NCBI GenBank assembly: GCA_021292165.1 | Contig: CM037877.1 | Coordinates: forward strand, 128,334,274-128,398,273 | Reading direction: 5' to 3' | Source: Shinisaurus crocodilurus | Taxonomy: Eukaryota > Chordata > Lepidosauria > Squamata > Shinisauridae | DNA length: 64,000 nucleotides | Notes under the pieces: generated by a model | The model's database searches: none | Seen by the model: only the letters and a program-made list of their open reading frames with translations | What the model was told of the DNA's origin: nothing | Shown here: in pieces, positions 22,230-33,578 of the stretch | Layout of the letters: the number at the start of each line of letters is the position of its first letter | Numbering within the stretch: the stretch's first letter is position 1 | Made by a program: the position numbers and the translations under genes

Positions 22230-22515
22230 CTTATGAAATAAACCACTGGTTTACAAACAAATTTTAAAATGGTTACAAGATCACAAAATAAGAAAACAGT
22301 AACAAAAGAGAATATAACAACAACAACCAGCAACCAGAACAAATCCTGTGAAACTGCTTCAGCCAGTACCAAAAGCTTTCTAGAAAAGCCAGGTTCTTAC
22401 CTATTACTTGAAAGCACACAGTGCAAGGGAAGGCAGACCTTCCTGAGAAAGACATTCCACAGCATTGGGTCCACCACTGAAACAGCCCTGCTCTTGGTAG
22501 GCTGTCATTGAACTT
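22230..22515 (-). mobile_element. L2 LINE 3' end
   Basis: Antisense of the L2 C-terminus and 3' UTR: GGTTTACAAACAAATTTTAAAA, then CATTCCACAGCATTGGGTCCACCACTGAAACAGCCCTG, which corresponds to the FS...R.WN.LP region. Confidence 0.65.
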
Positions 22516-22882
22516 CAATCGTCAAGGGCATCCAAGAGCAAGACCTCAAATTTTGAATGAAGATTCCCTATTTGTCAATTGTATTTCTTCCCTATATTAT
22601 TATCTGCATCAAGCTGCTTGAGCTTGCCAAAAATTCTATTATATACAAACACGTCTACTTTGGATTAGTGGGGGGGGATCTATTCCATGGGCAGTCTGCT
22701 CCAATAATTAATAGCCCAGAATAAGTCTGCATTTTAAATAGTTCCACAGAAGCTTGTAACAGGCACATAATTTAATTACTGCAAGCCCCTTCCCTATAAT
22801 TTTGTACTGCCTACTATATCTGAGTAAAGGGACAATATGTATTGCAGGGACAAAATATCTGTTTTTCAAATCTCTTTAACAT
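22516..22882. other. Unassigned stretch
   Basis: No gene or repeat family recognised. Confidence 0.5.
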
Positions 22883-23040
22883 AGATTTCATAGAGTTGGA
22901 AGGAGCCTACAAGGCTATCTAGTCCAACCCCCTGCTCAATGCAGGAAACTAGAGGAGGGGTCTCCCATCCAAGTAACAACCAGGCTTGACCCTGCTTAGC
23001 TTTCCATGCTCAGACAAGCTGAACCAGCATAAGCCACATG
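22883..23040 (-). mobile_element. 5S-rRNA-derived SINE with CR1 3' tail
   Basis: On the minus strand the head reads GCTTGTCTGAGCATGGAAAG, then CTAAGCAGGGTCAAGCCTGG and TTACTTGGATGGGAGACC, which is the internal promoter region of 5S rRNA (A box, intermediate element and C box). A short linker joins it to a CR1 3' tail (GCAGGGGGTTGGACTAGATA...CCAACTCTATG). The likely reading is a pol III-transcribed SINE mobilised by CR1. Related copies lie at 31947-32102 and 25367-25448. Confidence 0.85.
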
Positions 23041-23352
23041 TTGTTCTTATTTTAGTTATAAATCTTCCTCTTCATTTTTTTTTAATTATTTGATTCAGTT
23101 ATTTGAAATATTCCATAAAATATGCAGGACAGATAAAAACATTTTGTAAACTGTTAAAACAATAGTGAAATAATGATACAGAAGAAATTTAGTATTGTAA
23201 ATAATGAAAAATCTTAATGAACTACTGATTCCATAATCCACAACACTGAAAAATGTGTGTTTTGAGTTTTTCTAGCTTGAGCGAATGGCCATTGGTTTGC
23301 CTTCCTCTTTTATTTATCGTTTATTTAATAAATCAGTCAGATTTGAGATGCC

Positions 23353-23580
23353 TAAGGGTTTGATCCTATGGCCCCTAGACATCGTTCAGATTCCCAGCTC
23401 TGAAATGCTGAGCTCAGAGCTGAGAATTACTTCTGATCCCCCTCCCCCACCTCCTGTTTCAGTTGGCATGGAAAGAACTGGGCTGGTTGTTTTCCAAGGT
23501 CAGGAAACTTTCCTGACCTTGGAGAGCAACCAGCCCAGTTCACAACCTAGGAGGGGGTGGGGAGGAGACTGGAGCTTTTG
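23353..23580 (-). mobile_element. MITE family A, partial, with near-perfect palindrome
   Basis: GATCCTATGGCCCCTAGACA...CAGATTCCCAGCTCTGA is the antisense of the family A right end. At 23475-23541 two 33-bp arms with about 2 mismatches flank a single base. Confidence 0.7.
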
Positions 23581-24334
23581 GATTAACCAAGCAAAAGTTT
23601 CCAAACTCCTCCCAACCATACAGGAGGAGGAGAGCATTTATGAGTCTGAGGCATGCTACACTTTGCTGCAGGGCATTCCTACTCCTGTGTGTTGTACTAA
23701 ACTGTAGTTTGGCATGTCATGCAGACAACCACAGGTTTGAAGGGGTCTCTTGAGCAATGCAGTGGTGCAATGGCTTCCCTAAACCTATTAGGTACTGTTT
23801 TGATTATTCATCCAGTTTATGTAATTCATCCTTGGAATTCATTTATTTATTTATAAAGTAGCAACAATGAATACCTCTTCAGATTGTCTAGAATCCTACA
23901 GCATCAGACTGGTATTGGGCACAACATTCAGGATTTTAAGAAACTCAGCTTTGTTCTTCCATTTGGGGGGGGGGGGGCATTGCCTGGTAAATTTTTGGAA
24001 GGCAGAAGTACTAAATTACCAGTGATCAGAGGGCTTCAGTAGCTGAATCAATTATGCAAAAGGAGCAAATTTACCAATATTATTCCAGTACTGACATGAA
24101 CAAATGGAGGTTTGCCTGATGCTACCCAATGATTTCATGGCTGAGCTGAAAGTTGGACCAGGAACTTCCTTGCACATAGCTTGCATCATCAATCCCTTGC
24201 CTCCATCTGAAGCACATCTGATTTGGTGGAATGCCAGCTGAGAAAAGTAGCCAATGGGAAAGAAGGGGAGGAACTAGAGGTGGGGTGAAAGTAGTGTACA
24301 TTCACCATTGTTGGCATACATGAATATGCATGTC
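23581..24334. other. Unassigned stretch
   Basis: No gene recognised. A run of 12 G starts near 23966. Confidence 0.5.
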
Positions 24335-24780
24335 CAAATTTTATAAATTTTATTTATTTATTTAATACATTTTTATACCGCCCACTAGCCGAAGATCTCT
24401 GAGCGGTTTACAACAGTTAAAACCATAAAATACAATACAATATAAATATAAAATTTAAAACCACAGATTAAAAACAAACAGCAAAGCTAGCAGCAGCAGT
24501 TCAAATTACAATAACAGAGTTAAAAACAACTACAAGATTAAAATGATTAAGATGATTTAAATGATTTAAATGCCTGGGAGAATAGAAAGGTCTTCACCTG
24601 GCGCCGGAAGGAGTACAATGTAGGCACCAGGCGAGCCTCTTTGGGAAGCTCATTCCAAAACCGGGGTGCCACAGCAGAAAAGGCCCTCATCCTGGTAGCC
24701 ACCTGCCTCACTTCCTTTGGCAGGGGCTCTCGGAGAAGGACCGCTGAAGAAGATCTTAGTGTCCGGGCAGGTACATGGAT
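24335..24780 (-). mobile_element. L2 LINE 3' end
   Basis: The minus strand encodes the L2 C-terminus (RAFSAVAPRFWNELPKEARL and FRRQVKTFLFSQAF) followed by a 3' UTR with the antisense form TTTTTATACCGCCCACTAGC and GCGGTTTACAACAG. Confidence 0.88.
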
Positions 24781-25366
24781 GTATTGCAGGTAAATGGTAC
24801 TGCAAAACAAACACATATATTTGCACCCACAAACCAATACATATGTCCACATCCATCCCCTATGCTTGGATGCAGGTACATATCAAGAATTATATGGAGA
24901 AACAAGTGCCAGATGGACACAGATTGTCATATAAATATACCAACTTTCTTGAACCCCTATATAGTAGTGTTGCCTGGGGAAATTCATGACAAAAAATTTT
25001 CCAGACCAAACTTGTGGTTGCAATCACAACTGGATACACTTCCATACCAATGTATTACACTTGAAAATGTACCACAAAAACTTGAATGTACACTTAGTTG
25101 AGTCAGTCATGTAAATGTATATGCACATACCCAAGCATGAGCTTATGCAAGTCCCCAAGTGTCACCCTTACAAATATGTCTACGAAAGATACTACAATTT
25201 TTTACTAGCCTGTTCAGCCATGCATATGTACATTGCTCATTTATAGAACATTGTCAGCCTTGAAGGGAAAAGGACCAACTCCCTTCCACATTACAAAAGC
25301 AGTTCTGCCTGCTGCCTAGAGGAGTTTCATAGGCAACCAGTTTAGTGCCACCCAGGAACTGGGTGT
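24781..25366. other. Unassigned stretch
   Basis: No gene or repeat family recognised; rich in ATA/TGTA text. Confidence 0.5.
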
Positions 25367-25448
25367 ATAGATTCATAGAGTTGGAAGGAGCCTACAATGC
25401 TATCGAGTCCAACCCCCTGCTCAATGCAGGAAACTAGAGGAGGGGTAG
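25367..25448 (-). mobile_element. 5S/CR1 SINE, tail only
   Basis: It matches the tail and linker of the SINE at 22883 (TTCATAGAGTTGGAAGGAGC, GCAGGAAACTAGAGGAGGGG) and stops just before the 5S-like head, so it is 5' truncated. Confidence 0.8.
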
Positions 25449-25757
25449 TTGCGTAGAAAAACATTCTTATCATGACCTCTTTCACCTACATTCAACAACT
25501 TCCTCTGTCCTTCCTGGTACGTACATTTCCTTCTGTTCCTTACAACTCTTATGTTCTTTTTCTCAGGACAAACATCAGGCTGACGCTTGCATTCCCCCCC
25601 CCCCACTTCCCCCTTGCCTCAGCCTTTCTACTTACTGCACACACATTCTTATATAAGTCTGTATTTTTATCCCCATATTGTAGCTGGAGTGCTGAAGCTG
25701 AGACAGTTCACAGCCAACGCAAGATCTGAACCAGGGTTTTCCTGTTTAATGACTCAC
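25449..25757. other. Unassigned stretch
   Basis: Nothing recognised. Confidence 0.5.
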
Positions 25758-26177
25758 GGCACAATCCAGTGTGGCTGCCCGTAACCCTCCAAACTCGGTG
25801 GAGGCGAAGGTCATCTCTGTGCTTCTACCACCCTGCAGAAGACTTAAACGGCCATTTTCGGCCAGCTAGGACTTTTGTCCCAGCTCACGAGGAGAGGAGG
25901 CTGAGGTGCCACCAGGATACATTGTATCCCAGCGGAGCCTCTCCCCACCCCTCCCTGCCCCCCGGAACACCCACCAACACCAGCTCCAATGTCGGACTTC
26001 CGACCTTGGAGCTGCAGCCGGCGTGGTTCTTTCTATGCCGGCTGCGAGGGTAGAGGGAGGGCTCTCTGAGGTCAGAGTCCCAGCTCCGACCTCAGAGCAC
26101 ATTTCCAAGGTCGGAGCTGAGACTCTGACCTCTCCCATAGCTGTCTAGACTCTGTCTAGCAGCCATAGGATTGCACC
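25758..26177. mobile_element. GC-rich MITE, family A
   Basis: It starts CGGCACAATCCAGTGTGGCT and ends AGCAGCCATAGGATTGCACC, with inner blocks TTTCGGCCAGCTAGG and GGATACATTGTATCCC shared with 51629-52001. Several short inverted pairs around 'GGTCGGA'/'TCCGACC' lie near 25990-26125. It is non-coding. Confidence 0.78.
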
Positions 26178-26204
26178 CGCAGTCTCTTCCTATAATGCAA
26201 CACT

Positions 26205-26395
26205 ATATTTATTAATTTCATTCATATCTTACTTTTCCTCTAAGGAGCTCAAGATGGTATACATCCCCCCCCCCATTTTATACTCACAACAACCCTGTGA
26301 GGTAAGTTAGGTTGAGAGTCCAAAGTCACCCAGTGAGTTTCATAGCTGATTGAACCTGGATCTCCCCAGATGTAGTCTGACCCTCTAACCTAGGG
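26205..26395 (-). mobile_element. tRNA-derived SINE, diverged
   Basis: Antisense of the 4502-type SINE: CAACAACCCTGTGAGGTAAG, AGTCACCCAGTGAGTTTCAT, then a decayed head. Confidence 0.75.
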
Positions 26396-27117
26396 GGGCC
26401 ACAAGGCCCTTCAATCCAGCCTGGCCCAGGCCCGCTCCATCGACTGCTGCTCTTTGCTGTCGCTTCACAGCCATCCGTGATGCTCGCATTCCCTGTGCAG
26501 CTCTGTTGCCCCTGCACACTTCCTTCATTACCCTACTTCATCTCCCAAAGCTCCCGGGTGCCATGAACAGTCATGTTGAGAAGCACTGAAGCTCCCCTCA
26601 GCAAGCAAGCAGTCCTTCAGCCTCCCCTCCGCTCTGCTGAGATGAGCTGTGATGAAGTGGTAGGCTGAGAGGAGAAGGGGGATAGGACAAGCAAGAGGAG
26701 GAAAGCTGGAAGGGAAGGTAGACGAAGCAAAGAGGTGATTAGAGAGTGGGACTGAAGAGTGTTAGGGAGTTATGGCAGAAGAGAGCAAGATGGGGAAGGA
26801 TCAGAAGTGAGATTGGCTGGGAGAAAGGGGAAGAGAAGAGCAACGGAATGGATGTGTGTGTGAGAGAGAAAGTGTGGGGTGATGAGTGTGAATAGGAAAG
26901 TGTATGGATGTGTGTGAATGGGGAGTGTGTGGGTGGAATATGCAGATAGGTATGTTGCTTTGGCCCCGCCCACAGCTGGCACGTGCTCCCCAAAATATTA
27001 CCCATGAAGGAATGCAACACTCTGGCTGAAAAAGGTTCCCTGCTCCTGCTCTAATCACTACACAAGTGGTCCCTCCCACACTTTAGGATTCTTCTTTTCG
27101 TTCCTCTCCTACTGGAG
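26396..27117. other. Unassigned stretch, possibly an old hAT element
   Basis: The left edge TAGGGGGGCCACAAGG and the right edge AAAAGGTTCCCTGCTCCTG vaguely resemble hAT ends, but no TSD is visible. The interior has a GAGA/GTGT-rich part (26640-26945) that yields only low-complexity ORFs. Confidence 0.35.
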
Positions 27118-28385
27118 GTTGGACATCATCATGGCTAAACAGTCTTTAGATATGGCTGCTCTAAACAATGATGTTGTGTGTTGCCCCCAAACCACTCTTC
27201 AAGGTTTTTCAGCCAAGACATTCTTCTTCCTACACTTCTTTTCCCATTTATTTTCCCTTGTATAATCAGCTGCAGCAGTATATATTTTTCATTTCTCATT
27301 ATATGACCAAAATATTCTAGTTTTATGCGTTTCATGTGTTTCATAATTTCTTGATCTTTATACATTCTCTTTGATACTTCTTTGTTGGTCACCCCCTCGG
27401 TCCATGAAATTCATAACATCCTGTGATAAATCCACATTTCAAATGCTTCTGTCTTTTTTATGGTAGTCTGTGTTAAAGTCCACGATTCTATGCCATATAG
27501 TAGAACTGAAAATGCATAACACCGTACAATGCACATTCTCAAGGCTAATTTTAAGTTTTTGTTACATATTACATTTTTCTTCTTAAAAAAGCTACTCCGG
27601 GCCATCTCTATTCTAACTTTTATTGCATTATTAGGATCCCACTGCTCGTTCAACCAAATTCCAAGATATTTATATTTCACAACCCGCTCCACATTTTCAT
27701 TTTGAATTTTTAACTGTTTATCTTGGACTACTTGCCTTTTACTAATTACCATGCACTTGGTTTTCTTAACATTCATTTTAGACCATGTTCATTACTTACT
27801 TCACTGACTATATCAAGTAATCTTTGTAGACCATCTAAATTGTCAGCTAGCAGTGCTGTATCATCTGCATATCAAATGTTATTGATAATCTCTCCATTAA
27901 CAATGATATCATCATTTAAATCAGCAAGTGCTTCTTTAAAGATGTTCTGAGTACAAATTAAAAAGCAATGATGAAAGTATACATCCTTGTCTTACTCCTC
28001 TTCGTATTTCTATATCCTCTGTCATTTGATCATCAATTTTCACCGCAGCTTTTTGTTGCCAGTATGTTTCTGATTATACAAATATCTCTTGAATCAAGAC
28101 ATTGTTTACCAACAACTCCATTAACTTGTTTTACCTTGTCAAAAGCTTTCTCGTAGTCAATAAAGCAAGCATACACATACACATTCATATCCCAGCATCT
28201 CACCCCAAGTACACGTATACAGAATAATGCTTCCCTGGTTCCAAATCCTCTTCTGAATCCAAATTGTGTGTCTCCTGCCCCCTCTTCACATTTCTTGTAA
28301 ATTCTACCATGTATTATTTTTAAGAAAACCTTAGGTAAATGGCTCATCAAACTTATTCCTCTGTAATCACTACAAACTTTAGCGG
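27118..28385 (-). mobile_element. RTE-type LINE, RT domain to 3' end
   Basis: Minus-strand fragments give, from right to left, RT blocks GDTQFGFRRGFGTREALFCI and ACFIDYEKAFDKV (28330-28130), a region with NVKKTKCMVISKRQV and YKYLGIWLNEQ (27770-27640), SVLLYGIESWTLT (27500) and YFGHIMRNEKY...GKRSVGRRMSWLKNL (27300-27200). This order fits an RTE-clade ORF2. Frames are interrupted, and the catalytic 'YADD' area (27850) reads as the degraded antisense of 'ADDTALLADN'. Confidence 0.85.
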
Positions 28386-28830
28386 TTTCCTTTTAAAAAA
28401 AAAATACTTTATTTAAAATTTTCAAAATATAACATACAATATAACATAAACTTATTCATATGCAAAAGAAAAAAACAAAAGGAACACATACCAATATAAG
28501 TACACACACCCCCACCAGGACCAACTAAGGTATATAACTATTCATTCTTCCAAAATTGCATTGAATCTTGTGAAGGCAGAGGAGACACCTTGATCATAGC
28601 GTTTTCCTTTTTGGGTAATGTAATAAAAATTGACCAACGCCAAATTTCAGGAGCGATCCCAGTTCAGTTGGTTGAACAGATCCACTAAAACATTTAAATC
28701 ATCCTCTTCTATTAACTGTAGTATTTCTGCAAAAACATCTTTATTAGCCATATTACATTTTGAATTTCATTTTCTGTATTTCCGGTCCAGTATCATCTTC
28801 TGGTACTTTAGGATTGGCTGCGTGAACATA
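28386..28830 (-). mobile_element. L1-like LINE 3' fragment
   Basis: An A-rich start followed by TACTTTATTTAAAATTTTCA resembles the antisense L1 3' end at 45705. Coding remnants are weak, so I call it L1-like only. Confidence 0.45.
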
Positions 28831-29654
28831 TGGATTAGGAGAACCAACCTTGCCAATCAGGAGGGGAGAAAAATGAAGACTGGAACAGGTGTTGGCATAG
28901 ACCATAATACTCATGGAAAGAGAAAAAGAGAGTTAGGATTTGGCTTTGGGAGGCCAGGAAATTATCTGGAAAGGATAGTAATAATGTGTCCTGGGTGGCA
29001 TTGCCCTGCTATAATGGGGCAAGACCTTTCGAATGGCTGGGTGGGTAGGATTACTTGGTGGGATGACGTGGGTGGAGGGAGCGGAGAGTGGGGCTGCATA
29101 CTGACTGAGTGACCCGCCTCCTTTTTCTGCTCCCCATTAGTGTCCTCTGAGAGGAGCAGACTGTGAATGGGGCTCTGCACCCAGGTAGGTGCACACGGCT
29201 TCCCATGGGAACACAGAGACTGTGTGTACAGGGGTGTATCAACCCCACATATTGGGACGGGTGAAGGGACGCGGAGTTGCAGGAGGCAGAACTCTACTTG
29301 GGGCAGCATGGAATTGCCATTTGAGAGGGTCCAGTGGGGGAGGAGGCAAAATATTGGTGGCTAAACCTGGATGTGGGTATGTGGTAACAGAATGTGGGGG
29401 TGCTCCTGCTGCTACAAGCGCTGCATGAACTGGGAGAGACTGTGGATTCATGAGAGAAAGGTGTGTGAAGTGGGTGGGTTGCTGCCACTACAAAAAATTA
29501 GGAAAGAACTGATACTGGGGTATTTCAAGTCCCTTAGCTGATATTCCCTCTACTCTAAAAGCAAACAAGTGCAGTGTGCCTCCCTGTATCGACGGGTTCT
29601 CTGGGTGATGGAAAGCAGGAGGCCAAGGAGGAAACTGTGCACGTGATTTATTTG
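28831..29654. other. Unassigned stretch
   Basis: No gene or repeat recognised. Several overlapping short ORFs at 28960-29490 occur on both strands and show no protein signature. Confidence 0.5.
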
Positions 29655-29790
29655 TTCAGTTGTTTGTTCAGGTTTTTTTTTAGTCTGGCTTTCAGTCCAT
29701 GCAGATCCTCAAGGCAGTTAACAATAAATCTTTTAAAAACCATAAAAACATATAAAGTAAACATAATCACAAACACCAATCAGAAAAATT
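29655..29790 (-). mobile_element. L2 LINE 3' end, diverged
   Basis: CTGGCTTTCAGTCCATGCAGATCCTCAAGGCAGTTAACAATAAA is the antisense L2 3' UTR pattern. Confidence 0.5.
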
Positions 29791-29984
29791 CAAAAGGAGA
29801 AACAATTTTAACATACTTTGGTGTGAGTTGGACAGGAGACCAGAAAAGGTGGTTCAAATTATCCCTTTAGTTGGGGGAATATTCATTAACAACAATATCA
29901 TGCTGCTTAATTTCCTAAAGGGCCTCTTGAAGTGCTCAGGATGGATGGTAGATGGGGATTTTTTTAGCAAACAGAGATAATGAC

Positions 29985-30490
29985 CCAGTTCACATGTAAC
30001 GGCAGCAAATCATGGGTTAATCAACCCATGATTTGCCACTGCCATTTTGCACCTGCAACCTTCGATTGGCCCAACTGGAGGGTGGTCCATGATGTCCAAT
30101 CCAGACACTAGTGGTTAGATTGTTGGACTGGGACTCGGGAGATCTGGGTTCTATTCCCCGCTCAGCCATGAAGCTCACTGGGTGACTTTGGGCCAGTCAC
30201 TGACTCTCAGCCTAACCTACCTCACAGGGTTGTTGTGAGGATAAGATGGAGAGGAGGATTATGTAAGCCGCCTTGGGTTCCTTGCAGGGGAAAAGGCGGG
30301 GTATAAATATAATAAATAAATAAATAACTCACCGTTAACCCATGGTTTGTTCTTGGGTTAACGCATAGTATCTGGGCTTGGACATCACAAAGCAACCTCC
30401 AACTGGCCCGCTCGGAGGTCGTAGATGCAAAATGGTGGCGGCACATGCCGTGGCAAATTGTGAATTAATTAACCCACGATTTGCCACCTT
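29985..30490. mobile_element. Palindromic MITE split by a SINE
   Basis: The left part ACCCAGTTCACATGTAACGG...GCAAATCATGGGTT is mirrored on the right by AACCCACGATTTGCCACC, with further inverted blocks (AAAATGGTGGCGGCA / TGCCACTGCCATTTTGCA; CCAACTGG / CCAACTGGCCCG). A SINE lies inside at 30106-30328. Confidence 0.65.
30106..30328 (+). mobile_element. tRNA-derived SINE
   Basis: Starts at the A-box region (TAGTGGTTAGATTGTTGGAC), continues GGTTCTATTCCCCGCTCAGC and ends GGTATAAATATAATAAATAAATAA. The first bases of the family are missing. Confidence 0.88.
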
Positions 30491-31109
30491 GAGGATGAGG
30501 AATGACTTACACAAGGGGGCATAGGGAGCAGTTGTTTGCTGCTTTCATGTTTCAGTAGCTGAAGAGGGAATTGTACTTGCCACAAATTCCATCTGATGCC
30601 AGGAATGCAACTCAAAACTCATAGTCCACAAGTGACTATTCATTTACTCCTGTTTACTGGCTGGAGGACCTTTTGCAAAAGGTCTGTTTATTGCCCAATA
30701 GATGTGATGCACATTTTATTTCCCACCTGCTGTACACAATCCACAGCTCTTCCCTCACAATGAAACTTCTGTTGCAGGGATATTACTTTCCCCTGTCTTA
30801 TGCGGTCTTGTATATCTGGAAAAATGCTTCCCTTCCCATAGATAAAATCCACTAATTACTAGTACGCCTGCTGTATGAAATATGGTTGTGCAAGGGTCAC
30901 AGAGGGTCTGCTTGAAATTTCTAGTGATGTGATTCGTGTTTATTAGATCTATCTATCATCTATCCATCTCTTTATTTTTAGGTGACAGGCACCAACAAAG
31001 CTAGCTCAGGAATGTGTGTACTTTGCAAAGTAATATGCAAAGAAAAGTTTAACTCTGTGTGACCTATATCAATTAGGCAAATTTAACACTTGAATCAACT
31101 GGTTCCCAG
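30491..31109. other. Unassigned stretch
   Basis: Nothing recognised apart from a short (ATCT)n near 30945-30970. Confidence 0.5.
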
Positions 31110-31400
31110 GTTGGTTCACAATAAGATAAATAACAATAAAAAATAATACAAAATCAGAATATAACAGACAGTAAAAACAATAAGACCAGCACTTAAAAGC
31201 AGCATGTTAAAGTTGTCAAAGCGCAGAGCTGTAAAGGCCCAGGAGAACAAAAGGGTGTCCAGGTGTCAAAAAGATAGCAAAGTAGGAATCTTTGGGGAGG
31301 GAGTTCCACAAACCAGGCACCACCACTGAAAAGGCCCTTTTCCTGGTTGCCACCTGCTTCACCTCAGATGGCCAGGAGGGGGTTGCTTAATCCTGCTTCT
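31110..31400 (-). mobile_element. L2 LINE 3' end
   Basis: Antisense L2 C-terminus (AAGGCCCTTTTCCTGGTTGCCACCTGC) and 3' UTR (AGAGCTGTAAAGGCCCAGGAG...). Compare 24650-24720. Confidence 0.75.
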
Positions 31401-31946
31401 CCACTTGATGAGGAGGGAGATGACAGTATGTGGAGCACTGAACCTCTGTGCCTAATCACAGGAAACTTTATTGTCACATTTCACATTTCTAATCACATTT
31501 CTGGCTTTTGAAGTTGAACCAGACATGTCTGCTTGCTTTCAATTTGTGTGCTTTCTCTGTGCCTGCACAGAACCATGAATTACAGTGAGCCCTGCAATAT
31601 GTAAGCCCTCTTCTTTCCCCTGCCCCATCATTTTTTAAACTTTTCATTTTTATTTATTTTTTTAATTATTTGATGATTATGTAGTTCCCCTCTACTGAAC
31701 TGGAGTACAACACTAACCAGATATTTCTTAAATAGGGATGTACAAGCTACAGGAGCAGTTATTCCACTACCACCAAAGTAAAAAAGTTCTCTCCTGCAGC
31801 CCCAGCAAAGTTTTCTCCTAGGTCCTGACAAATCCAGACTTGGCACCCCATTTTCAATGTCCGTGGTTAGGTTAGGTTAAGTGGTTAGGGTTAAGGGCAC
31901 TACCCTGCTTGTGAGAACACTTCTGAAAGAAACATTCACTAATACA
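31401..31946. other. Unassigned stretch
   Basis: Nothing recognised. Confidence 0.5.
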
Positions 31947-32102
31947 GGCCTGTGGCTCACGCTGGCTCAGCTTGTCTGAGCGTGGAAAGCTAAGCAGGGT
32001 CAGGCCTGGTTATTACTTCCTCTAGTTTCCTGCACTGAGCAGGGGGTTGGACTCGATGGCCTTGTAGGCCCCTTCCAACTCTATGCATCTATGAATCTAT
32101 AA
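31947..32102 (+). mobile_element. 5S-rRNA-derived SINE with CR1 3' tail
   Basis: The head reads CAGCTTGTCTGAGCGTGGAA and AGCTAAGCAGGGTCAGGCCTGG, as in 5S rRNA, then TTATTACTT. About 15 bp of the C-box region present in the copy at 22883 are missing. The CR1 tail GCAGGGGGTTGGACTCGATG...CCAACTCTATG follows. With the C box deleted this copy should not be transcribed. Confidence 0.85.
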
Positions 32103-32344
32103 TTTTTGTGAAGCACTTCAGAATGCTAATCTGGGATGTGGTTGTTGGGGGCAATGTTTTGCTGGATGTATGTTGGGGAGGGAGTTATAAAGAAGAGAAT
32201 AATTAAACTACAGTTTGGCAGATATAATAGACAACTGAAAACAGAAATTACTATGGAGAGGGGTTTTCTAGGCAGCCTGAACTGTTTTCTTTTCTGTATA
32301 GGCATGGCCTTTACTCATCATCCTGTTAGGGAAGGTTAAAACGA

Positions 32345-32465
32345 GAGAAGGTGACCCAAGAAGACCCAGTGTCACCTAGCAAGCTTCATGACTGAGTAGG
32401 GGTTTGAGCCCATGTCCCCCAAGCTGAAGTGCAACACTCTGCCCACTACACCACACTGCTAGTGG
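32345..32465 (-). mobile_element. MIR-like/tRNA SINE fragment
   Basis: AGCAAGCTTCATGACTGAGTAGGGGTTTGAGCC...CACTACACCACACTGCT is the antisense of a tRNA-SINE head, more diverged than the other copies. Confidence 0.5.
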
Positions 32466-32814
32466 GGAGCGGGGGAATGTTACACCCAGTTAGGCCTGTG
32501 GAATTGAGTCCTATGCATGGGGATATTCTCATTTCAAGCTTATTTGAAGTGTGAGTGAGTGTTTTGTGCCTATGACTCAGCTAGAGTAATAGCTGCCACC
32601 TCAGGGCATAGCTGGTATTTGGTATCCAATATCTTTCTCCTTTTGAGGCAGAGAAAACTATAGATGGGCTTTGTAGGCAAATAAAGCAATCCTGGATGAA
32701 GTGGGAATTGTTACTGGGATCCTGTGGGTTGCATGTATCTATGTGAGTACACATGTAAGCAAGAAAAACAGAGACCAACAAAATAAATAAAAAAAAGGAC
32801 AGACTTCTATGCAT

Positions 32815-33010
32815 TAGGCCTGGTCTACACATGGAGGAGACTGAAGTGACAGAATTCTGGAGTGATAGACTAAGCCAGTGTTCTCCAACCTTGGGTCCCC
32901 AGATGTTTTTGGCCTACAACTCCCAGCATGCCCCAGGTTGGAGAACACTGGACTAAGCTTTAGAATTCTGGAGTGATAGACTAAGCCCAATCTACACATG
33001 GAGGAGAATG
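32815..33010. repeat. Direct repeat around a hAT insertion
   Basis: GAATTCTGGAGTGATAGACTAAGC occurs at 32852-32875 and again at about 32963-32986, and TCTACACATGGAGGAGA at 32824 and 32991. Only the innermost 8 bp are the hAT TSD, so the site already held, or later gained, a duplicated segment. Confidence 0.75.
32876..32950. mobile_element. 75-bp hAT MITE
   Basis: Ends CAGTGTTCTCCAACCTTGGG and GGTTGGAGAACACTG lie between perfect 8-bp TSDs GACTAAGC (32868-32875 and 32951-32958). Confidence 0.93.
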
Positions 33011-33578
33011 GGGTGGCAAAATTCTGCGGTGGTAGAGTGAACTATACCACTTCAGACTGCAGATGGAGGGAATGCCACTATTGCTCTGCAACATTAAAAA
33101 AAACCACACACACACGCATCAAAAAACCTCCCTGTGAGTCAAAAAGAAACCACATCGGGGACAAGGATTCCCTGCTGAACCAGTTTTCTAAGTGCAGAGG
33201 GTTTTTTTAAAAAAAATGTAGAAGAGCATTCAAACATTGATCCCCCAGCTACAGTCTGAAATGGCACCATGTATCTTACCACATCATTCCTCCTTCCTTC
33301 AGTCTTCTCACCTGGTTGCTGGTGGTACAGATCACCTTGAGGACTAGTGCTTTGCTTAACTTTTTAGTTCCCTCTTCTGGTACTTCCCTTCTGGGGGGAG
33401 AAGCATTCCTAAAGTAGAGAGAATGGGTGAAGAAGGTTGCTCCTGAGCATGTCCTCCCAGCATGTTTTGCTTTGAGCTTGGCCCAACTTAGCTATAGCGG
33501 CTGCTATGTGTGCCTTCAACCTTAGTAGCTCTGTGTATGCCCTAACCCTTCTCCATCCCTTTGCTTTGTTGTGTGCAG
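32951..33578 (+). other. PCDH1 last intron, 3' part
   Basis: Apart from the repeat noted at its left edge nothing is recognised. The last 38 bases form the acceptor tract of the PCDH1 exon. Confidence 0.6.
33541..33578 (+). promoter_or_regulatory. PCDH1: Splice acceptor of the PCDH1 terminal exon
   Basis: A pyrimidine-rich tract (CCCTTCTCCATCCCTTTGC) is followed by TTGTTGTGTGCAG at 33566-33578. The exon starts with AT, so the first base of an Asp codon comes from the previous exon (phase 1). This agrees with the known protein junction just before DLRPLPDV. Confidence 0.88.

Noticed and set aside
22961..23010. 5S rRNA gene
   Set aside because: Only the internal promoter region is present and it is joined to a CR1 tail; this is a SINE, not a functional 5S gene.
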